Assembly (NCBI GenBank): GCA_018606645.1
Contig: JAGVRI010000007.1
Location: 186,001 to 250,000 of the forward strand
Reading direction: 5' to 3'
DNA: 64,000 nt
Source of the DNA: Chloroflexota bacterium
Lineage (GTDB): Bacteria; Chloroflexota; Anaerolineae; JAAYZQ01
Of the stretch, positions 1 through 8,210 are shown in pieces. The notes below the pieces were generated by a model, which was not told where the DNA came from, ran no database searches, and was given only the letters and a program-made list of their open reading frames with translations. The position numbers were made by a program, and so were the translations under genes. How positions within the stretch are numbered: the first letter of the stretch is position 1; every line of letters begins with the position of its first letter.

Positions 1-2
1 CC

Positions 3-692
3 GTCGCGCGCCGGTTCATCGGGGAGCACAAGGCGCGCACTGGCGAGACACTCTCCTTTGCCGGCTTTCTGGCCTTCTGTCTGGCCCGCGCGGTGGACGA
101 GGACAAGACGATCCAGGCCTTTCGGAAGGGCAGCCGACAACTTGCCATGTTCGAGGACGTCGACGTTGGATTGATGGTCGAACGTAAGGTTGGAGAAAAG
201 ACCGCTCTGATGGGGCATGTCGTCCAGGGCGCGAACCGGAAGACCTATCGCCAGATCCACGACGAGATTCGCAAGGTTCAGTCCGAGCCGGTGCCACCAG
301 GCAGGGGGATGCCCCACTGGTTCCGTTCCCTCATGCTGTTGCCGTGGCCGCTGTCCAGCCTGGTCATCGCCTTGCTGCGCATGAACAGCCGCCGCGATCC
401 GACGATCAGCGTCTCCATGGGAGGCACGGTCGGCCTCACCTCCGTCGGTATGTTTGGTGGGGGCCACAGCGGCTGGGGGCTGAGTCCCACGTTCCACCCG
501 CTCGGGCTGGTGGTGGGCGGCATCACCTGGAAACCGGCCGTGGTCGAGGGCCGCATCGAGCCGCGCGAGATCCTCAACCTGACGGTGACGTTCGACCACG
601 ACATTGTCGACGGGGCGCCAGCCGCCCGCTTTACGCGCCGACTGGTGGAGCTGATCGAGAGCGGGTATGGCCTCGGCGAGACCGAGTCTTGA
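3..692 (+). CDS. 2-oxoacid dehydrogenase E2-type acyltransferase catalytic domain (5' partial)
   Basis: The open frame runs in from the left edge, so the true start lies outside the window. The visible 229 residues match the catalytic (chloramphenicol-acetyltransferase-like) domain of E2 subunits, which transfer acyl groups from lipoyl arms to CoA. The C-terminal signature FDHDIVDGAPAARF carries the family's active-site His and the downstream Asp-Gly. No lipoyl or E3-binding domain is visible, but the N-terminus is missing, so a free-standing catalytic domain cannot be told from a full E2. It leads a run of same-strand genes: the aminotransferase follows after 21 nt. A relic of a second copy of the C-terminal part lies at about 3371-3478. 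Confidence 0.75.
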   Translation, partial: VARRFIGEHKARTGETLSFAGFLAFCLARAVDEDKTIQAFRKGSRQLAMFEDVDVGLMVERKVGEKTALMGHVVQGANRKTYRQIHDEIRKVQSEPVPPGRGMPHWFRSLMLLPWPLSSLVIALLRMNSRRDPTISVSMGGTVGLTSVGMFGGGHSGWGLSPTFHPLGLVVGGITWKPAVVEGRIEPREILNLTVTFDHDIVDGAPAARFTRRLVELIESGYGLGETES

Positions 693-713
693 GAAAGAGC
701 AGGAGGGCATATC

Positions 714-2096
714 ATGGATGATCAGGAAAGAATCACAGGCATTCTCAATGCGTACCGCGCAGAGATCATGGCCAGGAGCCCCCAGTCACTGGCGGCCTGG
801 CAGAAGAACCGCGAGGTCATGCCGGCCGGGGTAGGCAGCCTCTTCCGTCTGGCGGATCCATTTCCCTTCGTGGTCAAGCGGGCGAAAGGCGCCCGGATCT
901 GGGACATGGATGACCACGAATACCTGGACTGCATGCTGGGCTTCTCGGTCATGATCCTGGGGAACGCCCCGGACGAGGTCGAGGCAGCGATCAGGGAAGC
1001 ACTGCCGTACGGAACCCACTACGGGCAATGCCACGAGCACGAGGTTGCGTTTGCCCGGCTGTTTTGCGACATGGTGCCGGGCGTGGACAAGGTCACCTTC
1101 TGCAACTCAGGGACTGAGGCCACCCTGTACGGACTGCGGCTGGCGCGGGCGGCGACCGGGCGACCCCTCGTTGCGAAATTCGAGGGCGGGTATCATGGCA
1201 CTCATGACTTCCTGGCCGTCAGTTTCGGCCGGCCGCGCCCGGGCCCCGACCGGAGTGGGCCGGTCGAGGATCCGACGACGGTCCCGGAAAGCCCAGGGCT
1301 CTGCGAAGGCGCGTGGAAGGATACGATTGTCCTGCCCTACAATCATCCGGCGGCCCTGGACAAGATCCAACACCACGCCTCCCAACTGGCCGGCGTGATC
1401 ATCGAGCCTGTGCTGGGCGCCGGCGGCACCATCCCGGCCGACCCGGAATTCCTTGCCGCGTTGCGTCAAGTCACACGAGAGATCGGGGCCTTTCTCATCT
1501 TCGACGAGGTAATCACCGGCTTTCGCCTGGCCCCAGGCGGCGCCCAGGAGTACTATGGGATCATCCCTGATGTGAGCACCTACGGCAAGGTCGCCGGCGG
1601 CGGGCTGCCCTTTGGGGCAGTGGGTGGCACGGCCGAGGCAATGCGCCTTATGGAATACGATCGTGACTTTGAGCGATCGATCATGGTGGCAGGAACGTTT
1701 AACGGAAATCCGCTGACCGTAGCCGCCGGGACGGCTGTCCTGCGCCGCTTGAGCCAGGAACCCCAGCTCTATGCACGGTTGAACGCGATGGGCGACCGCT
1801 TCCGGTCGGAGATCAACCGCTTTGCGCAGGCAGAGGGATATCCCGCCACTGCAACTGGCGTCGGTTCCATGTTTGCCGTGCACACCGTGCACGGGCCGGT
1901 CCACAGCATTCGGGACCTGCGCCAGGGAAACCGGGCCGCCAGTGCCGGCCTGGAACTGCTGTACCGCAGAAATGGGCTGCACATCTCCCCCACCCATGGC
2001 TTCCTGAGCACGGCGCACACCGACGAGGACATCACCCGGCTGATCGAGATCTACAAAGCCACCATGATGGAGCTGAGGGCACAGGGCGTGTGGTAG
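714..2096 (+). CDS. Class III aminotransferase, glutamate-1-semialdehyde aminomutase-like
   Basis: A 460-residue fold-type I PLP enzyme. The visible landmarks are the NSGTEA phosphate-binding loop near 131-136, FDEVITGFR near 263-271 with the cofactor Asp, and the Schiff-base Lys at about 292 in STYGKVAGGGLPFGA. The N-terminal stretch PAGVGSLFR and the line around ILGNAPDEVEAAI resemble glutamate-1-semialdehyde 2,1-aminomutase (HemL). Length is also close to HemL (about 430). Position between an acyltransferase and a peptidase, away from any visible tetrapyrrole gene, makes a different substrate possible. The ATG at 714 has AGGAGG at 701-706. The same-strand peptidase starts 29 nt downstream, so these are probably cotranscribed. 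Confidence 0.75.
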   Translation: MDDQERITGILNAYRAEIMARSPQSLAAWQKNREVMPAGVGSLFRLADPFPFVVKRAKGARIWDMDDHEYLDCMLGFSVMILGNAPDEVEAAIREALPYGTHYGQCHEHEVAFARLFCDMVPGVDKVTFCNSGTEATLYGLRLARAATGRPLVAKFEGGYHGTHDFLAVSFGRPRPGPDRSGPVEDPTTVPESPGLCEGAWKDTIVLPYNHPAALDKIQHHASQLAGVIIEPVLGAGGTIPADPEFLAALRQVTREIGAFLIFDEVITGFRLAPGGAQEYYGIIPDVSTYGKVAGGGLPFGAVGGTAEAMRLMEYDRDFERSIMVAGTFNGNPLTVAAGTAVLRRLSQEPQLYARLNAMGDRFRSEINRFAQAEGYPATATGVGSMFAVHTVHGPVHSIRDLRQGNRAASAGLELLYRRNGLHISPTHGFLSTAHTDEDITRLIEIYKATMMELRAQGVW

Positions 2097-2125
2097 GGCC
2101 AGTCCTTTTGCGGGAGGAGCGTCCA

Positions 2126-3586
2126 ATGCCAGAGGTCATGACCAATGACGATGCCCAGTATGCCCTTGACATCGTGAAGGCGATCTGTACGGAGGTGGGG
2201 CCGGGCCTGCCGGGCAGCCCCCAGGAGCGGGAACGGGCGGCGATGATCAAGAAGGAACTGGAATCGCACCTGGGGGCCGGGAATGTTGCTGTAGAAGAGT
2301 TCACCTTTGCGCCGGCGGCCTTCCTGCGCTCGAGTCCCGTCATCGCCCTTTTTACCTTGCTTGCTGCCCTGCTGAATCTCTCCGTGGGTCGCCTCACGGG
2401 AGCCTTGGCCTGGCTGACCTGCATGGCTGCCCTGGTGTTCACCGTAGTTTCCCCTCTGTTGTTCCTACTCGAGTTCTACTTCAGCCTGGAACTGACGGAT
2501 CCCCTGTCCAAGAAGGGAAAGTCGGTGAATGTGATCGGCAGGCTGCGCAAGCCGGGGACCCAGGACGTGAAGCGGCTTCTGATCGTGAGCGGCCACCATG
2601 ACAGCGCTGCGGAGAATACCTGGCTCCGTTTCCTGGGGTACGGATTCTTTTTCCTCTCAGCCGTCTGGCTTATCGGATTTCTCACCTTGCTGGCGTTGTG
2701 CCTCATCCAACTGGCGGGTCTGATCGCCAGCGACGTCGGCCTGATCCAGGGTGGAACACTGGGCTGGACGCTGCTAGCCCGCCCCATCGCACCTTCCATC
2801 CTCTTTACCCTGTTCCTGAGCCGGGGATGGAAGAACGGAGGAACCGTGCCCGGCGCGGCCGACAACCTCTCGGGCTGCGCTATCGCCGTGGCCCTGTGCA
2901 GGTTCCTGGTGAACAACCCATCGTGCCTTCCCGACGACACGGAAATCCGCTTCACCACGTTCGGCAGCGAGGAAGCAGGATGCCGGGGCTCGCGGCGCTA
3001 CGTGGCGCGCCACCTCGACGAACTCAGGCTCCTGGATACGCGACAGCTCAATTTCGAGACGATCGCCCACCCGGAGATTCTCATCCTCACCTCCGAGTGG
3101 AACGGCACGGTGAAGGTCTCCCCCGACATCGTGAACAGCGCCATCGCGGCTGCGGAGCGCGCCGGGGTTCCCTTCAAGGTGAGGGCGGCCTCCATCGGAG
3201 TGGGCAGCGATGTGGGTCCCTTCAGCAAGGCCGGCCTCGAGGCCACGACACTGGTGGGCTTTACCACGAAGCAGCAGGTGGCCTTCTACCACCAGAAATG
3301 GGATGCGCCCGAAGTCCTGACCCTTGAGCCACTGTTGAACGTGCTCAGGCTCACTCTCGAGTGGGTGCGCCATGGTGGGGAGGTTCGCCTGGAAGCCAGT
3401 CGTGGTGGAAGGCCGGATCAAGCCACGCGACATCCTGCACCTGACGGTGATGTTGGACCACGACGTGAGGGATTCATCGTCTCGATACATACCCCAGAGT
3501 GCCAGCAACGGCGCAACACCCCAGCCCAAGGACATTCCTGGCTGCGACGGGGGGTGAGCACGGTGAACCAGGTAGATCGAGAATGA
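2126..3586 (+). CDS. Membrane-embedded M28 family zinc aminopeptidase with altered C-terminus
   Basis: The zinc-peptidase ligands appear in family order: HHDS at 157-160, GAADN with Asp246, Glu282-Glu283, Asp362 in GVGSDVGPF, and His389 in FYHQKWD. Two hydrophobic blocks are unusual. Residues 70-118 form about two membrane spans before the catalytic core. Residues 168-232 form two or three more between the first ligand pair and Asp246, so the catalytic domain is split by a membrane hairpin. The ATG at 2126 has GGGAGGAG 6-7 nt upstream; an earlier GTG lacks a ribosome site. After about residue 415 the frame is read out of register through a relic of an acyltransferase gene, so the last 70 residues are probably not native. 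Confidence 0.8.
   Translation: MPEVMTNDDAQYALDIVKAICTEVGPGLPGSPQERERAAMIKKELESHLGAGNVAVEEFTFAPAAFLRSSPVIALFTLLAALLNLSVGRLTGALAWLTCMAALVFTVVSPLLFLLEFYFSLELTDPLSKKGKSVNVIGRLRKPGTQDVKRLLIVSGHHDSAAENTWLRFLGYGFFFLSAVWLIGFLTLLALCLIQLAGLIASDVGLIQGGTLGWTLLARPIAPSILFTLFLSRGWKNGGTVPGAADNLSGCAIAVALCRFLVNNPSCLPDDTEIRFTTFGSEEAGCRGSRRYVARHLDELRLLDTRQLNFETIAHPEILILTSEWNGTVKVSPDIVNSAIAAAERAGVPFKVRAASIGVGSDVGPFSKAGLEATTLVGFTTKQQVAFYHQKWDAPEVLTLEPLLNVLRLTLEWVRHGGEVRLEASRGGRPDQATRHPAPDGDVGPRREGFIVSIHTPECQQRRNTPAQGHSWLRRGVSTVNQVDRE
3371..3478 (+). pseudogene. Relic of a second E2-type acyltransferase C-terminus
   Basis: In the third forward frame this stretch encodes WKPVVVEGRIKPRDILHLTV followed by LDHDVRD. 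This matches WKPAVVEGRIEPREILNLTV and FDHDIVD of the acyltransferase at 3-692, with 20 of 29 residues identical. The DNA is visibly similar too. The catalytic DG is degenerate (DS) and no start codon or upstream domain survives. The M28 peptidase frame passes through it in another register. It looks like the leftover of a deleted or recombined acyltransferase paralogue. Confidence 0.7.
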
Positions 3587-3954
3587 CCCGACCGCTGAAT
3601 ATCCTCATCGTGGACGATCAGTTCCGGGCTCGCAGGAGCGTGAGGGCATTGCTGTCCACCTGGACCCGAATCGCGGAGGTCCGCGAGGCGAGCAACGGTC
3701 GCGAGGCGGTGCACCTGGTGGAGCAGCTTCCACCCGATCTGGTCCTGATGGACGTGCGCATGCCCGAGATGGATGGTCTGCAAGCCACGCGTCAGATCAA
3801 GGCGCGGTGGCCCCAGATCAAGGTCATTGTCCTGTCCATGTACCTCGAACACCGGGATGCCGCTTTGGCTGCCGGGGCTGATGCCTTTGTCAGTAAGGGG
3901 GAGGCTCCAGACACGCTTCTGAACGTGCTGTCAGCAACCATGCAGACCGGGTAA
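3583..3954 (+). CDS. Stand-alone response-regulator receiver protein
   Basis: A 123-residue CheY-like receiver. The acidic pocket is ILIVDDQ, the phospho-acceptor Asp lies in LVLMDVRMPEMDGL, the switch residue follows in VIVLSMY, and the conserved Lys is in FVSKGEA. There is no output domain, so it probably acts through protein contact. The chosen ATG overlaps the stop of the peptidase frame (ATGA). A longer in-frame version from 3499 would run through degenerate sequence with no support. No cognate kinase is adjacent. Confidence 0.8.
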   Translation: MTRPLNILIVDDQFRARRSVRALLSTWTRIAEVREASNGREAVHLVEQLPPDLVLMDVRMPEMDGLQATRQIKARWPQIKVIVLSMYLEHRDAALAAGADAFVSKGEAPDTLLNVLSATMQTG

Positions 3955-4054
3955 CTCCTCATCCCAACGCGCCAGAAGAGGTTGTGCGCGTTGTTCGACT
4001 GGCGAAATGGACAGAAGATCGCGCCAGGATCGCCCCACCCGGACCCACCGCCGC

Positions 4055-4083
4055 TTTACACTTTTCCTCGGTTGTGGTATCCT
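4055..4083 (+). promoter_or_regulatory. Sigma-70-type promoter for the amidohydrolase
   Basis: TTTACA at 4055-4060, a 17-bp spacer and TATCCT at 4078-4083. It is the only good match in the 260-nt gap before the amidohydrolase. The predicted leader is about 125 nt. Confidence 0.6.
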
Positions 4084-4215
4084 GGGAGAAACCCAGGCGG
4101 TCTCGCCGACCGATCGACGCCAGCTCAAATGGATGGACGGGCCGCCCACAAGCTGGCCACAAGTCTCACCAGGCGACTCACACCTGGAATCACCATAGAT
4201 CAGGAGGTACACCGC

Positions 4216-5520
4216 ATGACCCTCTATTTGACCAACGGACGCGTGATTGACTGTGCCACGGACAGGCTGGAACCCTATCCCGCCACCGTGGTCATCGAAG
4301 GTCCCCAGATCGTCGCTATCCATGAACGCGATGATGGACCGATCCCCCTGCTCCCGGATGCGACCGTCATTGACCTGGGCGGTCGCTACCTCTTGCCCGG
4401 CCTGTGGGACTGCCACTGTCACCCCGGTGGGATGATCCCCGATCCCCATCGGATCGCCTGTTTCGAGACCGAGGCCGAGCTGACCCTGCGCGCCTTGCGC
4501 AACACCATGGCCGCCCTCCGGGTTGGCGTTACCGCCTTGCGGGCCACCGGCGACGCTAGTTTTGTCGATATCGCCTTGCGAGAGACCTTTGCCAACCGAC
4601 AGCCGGCCGGCCTGTGGAAAAGAGGCTACGACGACAAGCGGCTGCATGGCCCTCGGCTCTTTTGCGCCGGCATCGGCATCCGCATCACCGGCGGCCATGG
4701 CTCCAATGGGCGGGTGGAAGAGGTCTATACCCGATCGTGCCTCGAAGCGGACGGGCCCGCTGCCGTGGCCCAGGCAGCGCGCTATGTGATGAAGATGGGC
4801 GCCGATTGGGTCAAACTGATGATCACTGGCGGCATCGCCGGCATCCGCGAAGGGATGGGTGAATCCCAGATGACCTTCGACGAGATCAAGGCCGCGTGCG
4901 AGGCAGCCCATCGCAAGGGGCTGAAGGTATGCGCCCACACAGGGGCGGCGGCTGCGGCCAAGGAGGGCATCCGCGCCGGGTTGGACTCGATCGAGCACGG
5001 CTACCAACTGGATGAAGAAGCGTGTGAGATGATGGCCGAACGGGGCGTATATTACTGCCCCACCCTGTCCGTGACCCACGACGAAGAGTACATGCGGCGC
5101 TGGGAGTGGCCTGACTACTCGATCCGGCGGGCGCTGGAGGGGGCGGAAGCCCACCGCCGCGCGCTGGAGACCGCGCTCAAGGCCGGCGTCAAGATCGTCA
5201 ATGGAGCCGACCTCAATCCCATTGCCGACACGGCCATCGCCGAGATCGAGTGGGTGGTAAAAGCAGGCATGACCCCGGCCCAGGCGCTGATCGCCTCGAC
5301 CCGAAGGCCGGCCGAAATGTGCGGGGTGGAGGACATCTTGGGCACGATCACGGCCGGCAAACTGGCCGACCTGATCGTCGTCGAAGCGAACCCGCTGCAA
5401 AATATCTCCGCCCTGCGTCAGGTGCAGATGGTCCTGAAAGAGGGCGAAATCATCGTCGATCGGCTGGGGAACGCGGTGAACCGGTTCGACCGGTTGGCTG
5501 CCGCGTCGATTCCCCTCTAG
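4216..5520 (+). CDS. Metal-dependent amidohydrolase (imidazolonepropionase/prolidase-like)
   Basis: A 434-residue TIM-barrel amidohydrolase. The first-strand metal motif is HCHPGG, the candidate carboxylated Lys lies in DWVKLMITGG, and further ligand histidines are in CAHTG and SIEHGYQ. The last Asp is in NGADLNP. The C-terminal part returns to the small beta-domain through LGTITAGKLADLIVVEANPL, typical of the imidazolonepropionase / Xaa-Pro or Xaa-Arg dipeptidase branch of COG1228. The substrate cannot be fixed from sequence; dipeptides or cyclic amides are likely. The ATG at 4216 has AGGAGGT at 4202-4208. A longer frame from 3982 covers the promoter and is rejected. No signal peptide is visible. 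The gene is monocistronic and followed by a REP-like array. Confidence 0.8.
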   Translation: MTLYLTNGRVIDCATDRLEPYPATVVIEGPQIVAIHERDDGPIPLLPDATVIDLGGRYLLPGLWDCHCHPGGMIPDPHRIACFETEAELTLRALRNTMAALRVGVTALRATGDASFVDIALRETFANRQPAGLWKRGYDDKRLHGPRLFCAGIGIRITGGHGSNGRVEEVYTRSCLEADGPAAVAQAARYVMKMGADWVKLMITGGIAGIREGMGESQMTFDEIKAACEAAHRKGLKVCAHTGAAAAAKEGIRAGLDSIEHGYQLDEEACEMMAERGVYYCPTLSVTHDEEYMRRWEWPDYSIRRALEGAEAHRRALETALKAGVKIVNGADLNPIADTAIAEIEWVVKAGMTPAQALIASTRRPAEMCGVEDILGTITAGKLADLIVVEANPLQNISALRQVQMVLKEGEIIVDRLGNAVNRFDRLAAASIPL

Positions 5521-5752
5521 GAGTGGAGGCTTTCGCCGGAGCCCGCCTGAAGGCTCGACTCCCCTCGCCTGGGAGTCGAGGCTTCAGCCGGAGACCGCCT
5601 AAAGGCTCCACTCCCCCCGCCCGGAGTCGAGGCTTGAGCCGGGGCTACCGCCTGAAGGCTCCACTCCCCACGCCCGGAGTCGAGGCTTCAGCTGGAATGA
5701 CGCCGCCTGAAGGCTCCACTCCCCTCCGCCGGGAGTCGAGTCTTCCGCCGGA
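5521..5752 (+). repeat. REP/BIME-like array A (four paired palindromic units)
   Basis: Four copies of arm 1 (type GGAGTCGAGGCTTCAGCCGG) alternate with four inverted copies of arm 2 (type CCGCCTGAAGGCTCCACTCC). Each arm holds its own small palindrome, GGC-TTCA-GCC or GCC-TTCA-GGC, and the two arms can pair with each other apart from three positions. It fills most of the gap between the amidohydrolase and pcrA. Confidence 0.85.
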
Positions 5753-5799
5753 TTGTGTCGTCCGCCCTGGTGGTCTGATTCGCCCCTTTTCCGAAAGGA

Positions 5800-5808
5800 T
5801 GCTAGAAT
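5800..5808 (+). promoter_or_regulatory. Extended -10 promoter for pcrA
   Basis: TGCTAGAAT is an extended -10 element. No convincing -35 is present. The predicted transcript would have a leader of only about 15 nt that contains GAGAGGT before the TTG start. Confidence 0.5.
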
Positions 5809-5829
5809 AGGAGTTCGAGAGGTCATACT

Positions 5830-8100
5830 TTGGACATCACGGGGAAGATGAGACACGCTGCAGACATCCTGGCCGGTTTGAACCCTGCCCAGCGAGAAGC
5901 GGTCGAGGCCATCGAGGGACCGGTCCTGGTCTTGGCCGGCCCTGGGAGCGGCAAGACCCAGGTCCTGACCCACCGCGTCGCCTATCTGGTCCGCGAATCG
6001 GGAGTCCCGTCGTGGCACATCATGGCCGTGACCTTTACCAACAAGGCCGCCCGGGAGATGAAGGAGCGGCTCTACCGCCTGCTTGGCGAAGAGTTCCGCA
6101 AGCTGACCATCGGCACCTTTCACGCCATTTGCGCCCGCATCCTGCGCTCCGAGGCCGAAGCGGTCGGCATCTCCCCTCAGTATGTCATCTATGACAGCGA
6201 CGATCAGCTCGGTCTGGTGCGGCGCGCCCTGCGCGAACTCGACCTCGACGACAAGGTGTACCGCCCCCAGGCGATGTTGAGCCGCATCTCCCGGGCCAAG
6301 AACGAACTGATCTCTCCCGCCGAGATGCGGCCGGCCAACTACCGGGAGGAGGTGGCCCGGCGGGTCTATGAGCGCTACCAGGCGCTGCTGACCCAAAACG
6401 GCGCCCTCGACTTTGACGATCTGTTGATGAAGACCGTCCAGCTCTTCCGCCAGGATGAGGCGGTGCGGAGCAAATACCAGCGCCGCTACTCCTTTATCCT
6501 GGTGGACGAGTGGCAGGATACCAACATGGCCCAGTACGAACTGGTCAAACTGCTGGCCGGCGAGCGGGCCAATCTATTTGTGGTCGGGGACGAGGACCAA
6601 TCGATCTACCGCTTTCGCGGAGCCGATTACCGCAATGTGGCCCGCTTCCGCGAGGACTATCCTCACGCCCGGGTCATCCTGTTGGAGCACAACTACCGCT
6701 CGACACAAAACATCCTCGACGTGGCCAACGCGGTCATCGTGCGCAACATCCACCGCCACCCCAAACGGCTCTACGCCCAGAAGGACCGGGGTCCCCAGAT
6801 CGTCGTCCTGGAAGCGTTTGATGAACAGGAAGAGGGCGACATGATCGTCAGCGAGATCCAGCGGCTGGTGGCGCGGGGCGAGGTCCGGTTGGGGGATTGC
6901 GCGGTCATGTACCGCACCAATGCCCAGTCGCGGCCCATCGAGGATGCCTTTGTGCGGCGGGGGATGCCCTATAAGCTGGTGGGCGCCACCCGCTTCTATG
7001 AGCGCAAAGAGATCAAGGACGTGCTGGCTTACTTGCGCCTCATTCACAATCCGTATGACGGCATGGGACTGCTCCGGATCATCAACGTGCCCCCGCGGGC
7101 CATCGGCCAGAAGACGATTGAGACCCTGATCCGCTGGGCCGGGGAGCTGGGCCTGCCGGTGTATGCCGCCCTCCAATTAATGGCCGAGGCCGGCGAGGGG
7201 GAGGACCCGTCCATCCCCTTTTCGACCCGGACCCGCCGGGTGCTGAACGAATTCACCTCCCTGATCGAGGAGTTGAGTCGGGCTCGCCATGAACTGGACC
7301 TGCTCGACTTGCTCGACCTGGTCCTGGAGCGAACGGGCTACGCGGCGTATATCCAGGACGGGACGGAGGAAGGGCAGACCCGATGGGAGAATATCATGGA
7401 ACTGCGCACCGTCGCCCGCGACTATGCCGAGCTATCCGGGGAAGCGGCGTTGACCGCCTTTTTGGAGGGCGTGGCCCTCGTCTCGGATGTAGATAACCTG
7501 GACGATCGGGTGGACGCCCCGACGCTGATGACCCTCCATGCGGCCAAAGGATTGGAATTCGCGGCGGTGTTCATCACCGGCATGGAGGAGGGTCTGTTCC
7601 CCCACAGCCGCTCCATGGATGACCCGGAGCAGATGGAGGAGGAGCGACGGTTGTGCTATGTCGGGGTGACGCGGGCCAAAGACCGGCTCTATCTCCTCCG
7701 CACGTTTCGGCGGACGCTCTATGGTGAGAGCGAAATCCGTGAACCTTCACGCTTTCTGCAGGACATCCCGCCCCATTTGATCCAGGGAAATGCCACACCG
7801 CACCGCGCCAGCCCACGCCCGTCGGCGCGGGAAACCGGCCGCTTCCTGGGTCGGGCGCAGCCGTCGGCTCCCTCCACCTCCATGCCTCGCGCCATCCGGT
7901 CCGGATCGGCCAGCCCGGATGGTGCCGCTTCGCGCACCTTCCAGACCGGGGATTCGGTCTGGCATGAGGTGTTCGGCCCGGGGGTCGTCATCGAAAGCCA
8001 GTGGGTCCACGGCGATGAGCAGGTGACGGTGGCCTTTGCCGGCGTAGGCCTCAAGCGGCTGATGGCCAGCCTGGCGCCGATGAAAAAGGTGCAGAGCTGA
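5830..8100 (+). CDS. pcrA: ATP-dependent DNA helicase PcrA/UvrD
   Basis: A 756-residue superfamily 1A helicase of normal length. Motif I GPGSGKT lies at 37-43, followed by DEWQDTN (motif II), GDEDQSIYRFRGAD (III), LEHNYRSTQNI (IV), TLHAAKGLEF (V) and CYVGVTRAKDRLYL (VI). The C-terminus ends in a Tudor-like module (about 705-752, GDSVWHEVFGPGVV...) as in PcrA proteins that contact RNA polymerase. It unwinds DNA 3'-5' in nucleotide excision repair and transcription-replication conflict. The TTG at 5830 is preferred because GAGAGGT sits about 8 nt upstream; the ATG at 5848 has its purine stretch too close. A low-complexity linker (650-700) precedes the Tudor module. Confidence 0.93.
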   Translation: MDITGKMRHAADILAGLNPAQREAVEAIEGPVLVLAGPGSGKTQVLTHRVAYLVRESGVPSWHIMAVTFTNKAAREMKERLYRLLGEEFRKLTIGTFHAICARILRSEAEAVGISPQYVIYDSDDQLGLVRRALRELDLDDKVYRPQAMLSRISRAKNELISPAEMRPANYREEVARRVYERYQALLTQNGALDFDDLLMKTVQLFRQDEAVRSKYQRRYSFILVDEWQDTNMAQYELVKLLAGERANLFVVGDEDQSIYRFRGADYRNVARFREDYPHARVILLEHNYRSTQNILDVANAVIVRNIHRHPKRLYAQKDRGPQIVVLEAFDEQEEGDMIVSEIQRLVARGEVRLGDCAVMYRTNAQSRPIEDAFVRRGMPYKLVGATRFYERKEIKDVLAYLRLIHNPYDGMGLLRIINVPPRAIGQKTIETLIRWAGELGLPVYAALQLMAEAGEGEDPSIPFSTRTRRVLNEFTSLIEELSRARHELDLLDLLDLVLERTGYAAYIQDGTEEGQTRWENIMELRTVARDYAELSGEAALTAFLEGVALVSDVDNLDDRVDAPTLMTLHAAKGLEFAAVFITGMEEGLFPHSRSMDDPEQMEEERRLCYVGVTRAKDRLYLLRTFRRTLYGESEIREPSRFLQDIPPHLIQGNATPHRASPRPSARETGRFLGRAQPSAPSTSMPRAIRSGSASPDGAASRTFQTGDSVWHEVFGPGVVIESQWVHGDEQVTVAFAGVGLKRLMASLAPMKKVQS

Positions 8101-8158
8101 GGCTGCTATCCGCGCCGTAGCCAGCCGGCCGACGCCTCGACTTCCCCCCAAACCCCCC

Positions 8159-8206
8159 GCAGGTTTCCTCACCTGCAGGAGGGTGGCATTGACGGCCGCT
8201 GCGGCC
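8159..8206. terminator. Two hairpins between convergent genes
   Basis: GCAGGT-TTCCTC-ACCTGC (8159-8176) and GGCCGC-T-GCGGCC (8194-8206) lie in the 110-nt gap between the ends of pcrA and the SHMT-like gene. Neither has a long T tract, so they are possible but weak bidirectional terminators. Confidence 0.4.
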
Positions 8207-8210
8207 TATT

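Noticed and set aside
3982..4215. N-terminal extension of the amidohydrolase
   Set aside because: It crosses a good promoter (4055-4083), and the ATG at 4216 has a strong AGGAGGT; the extension has no family similarity.
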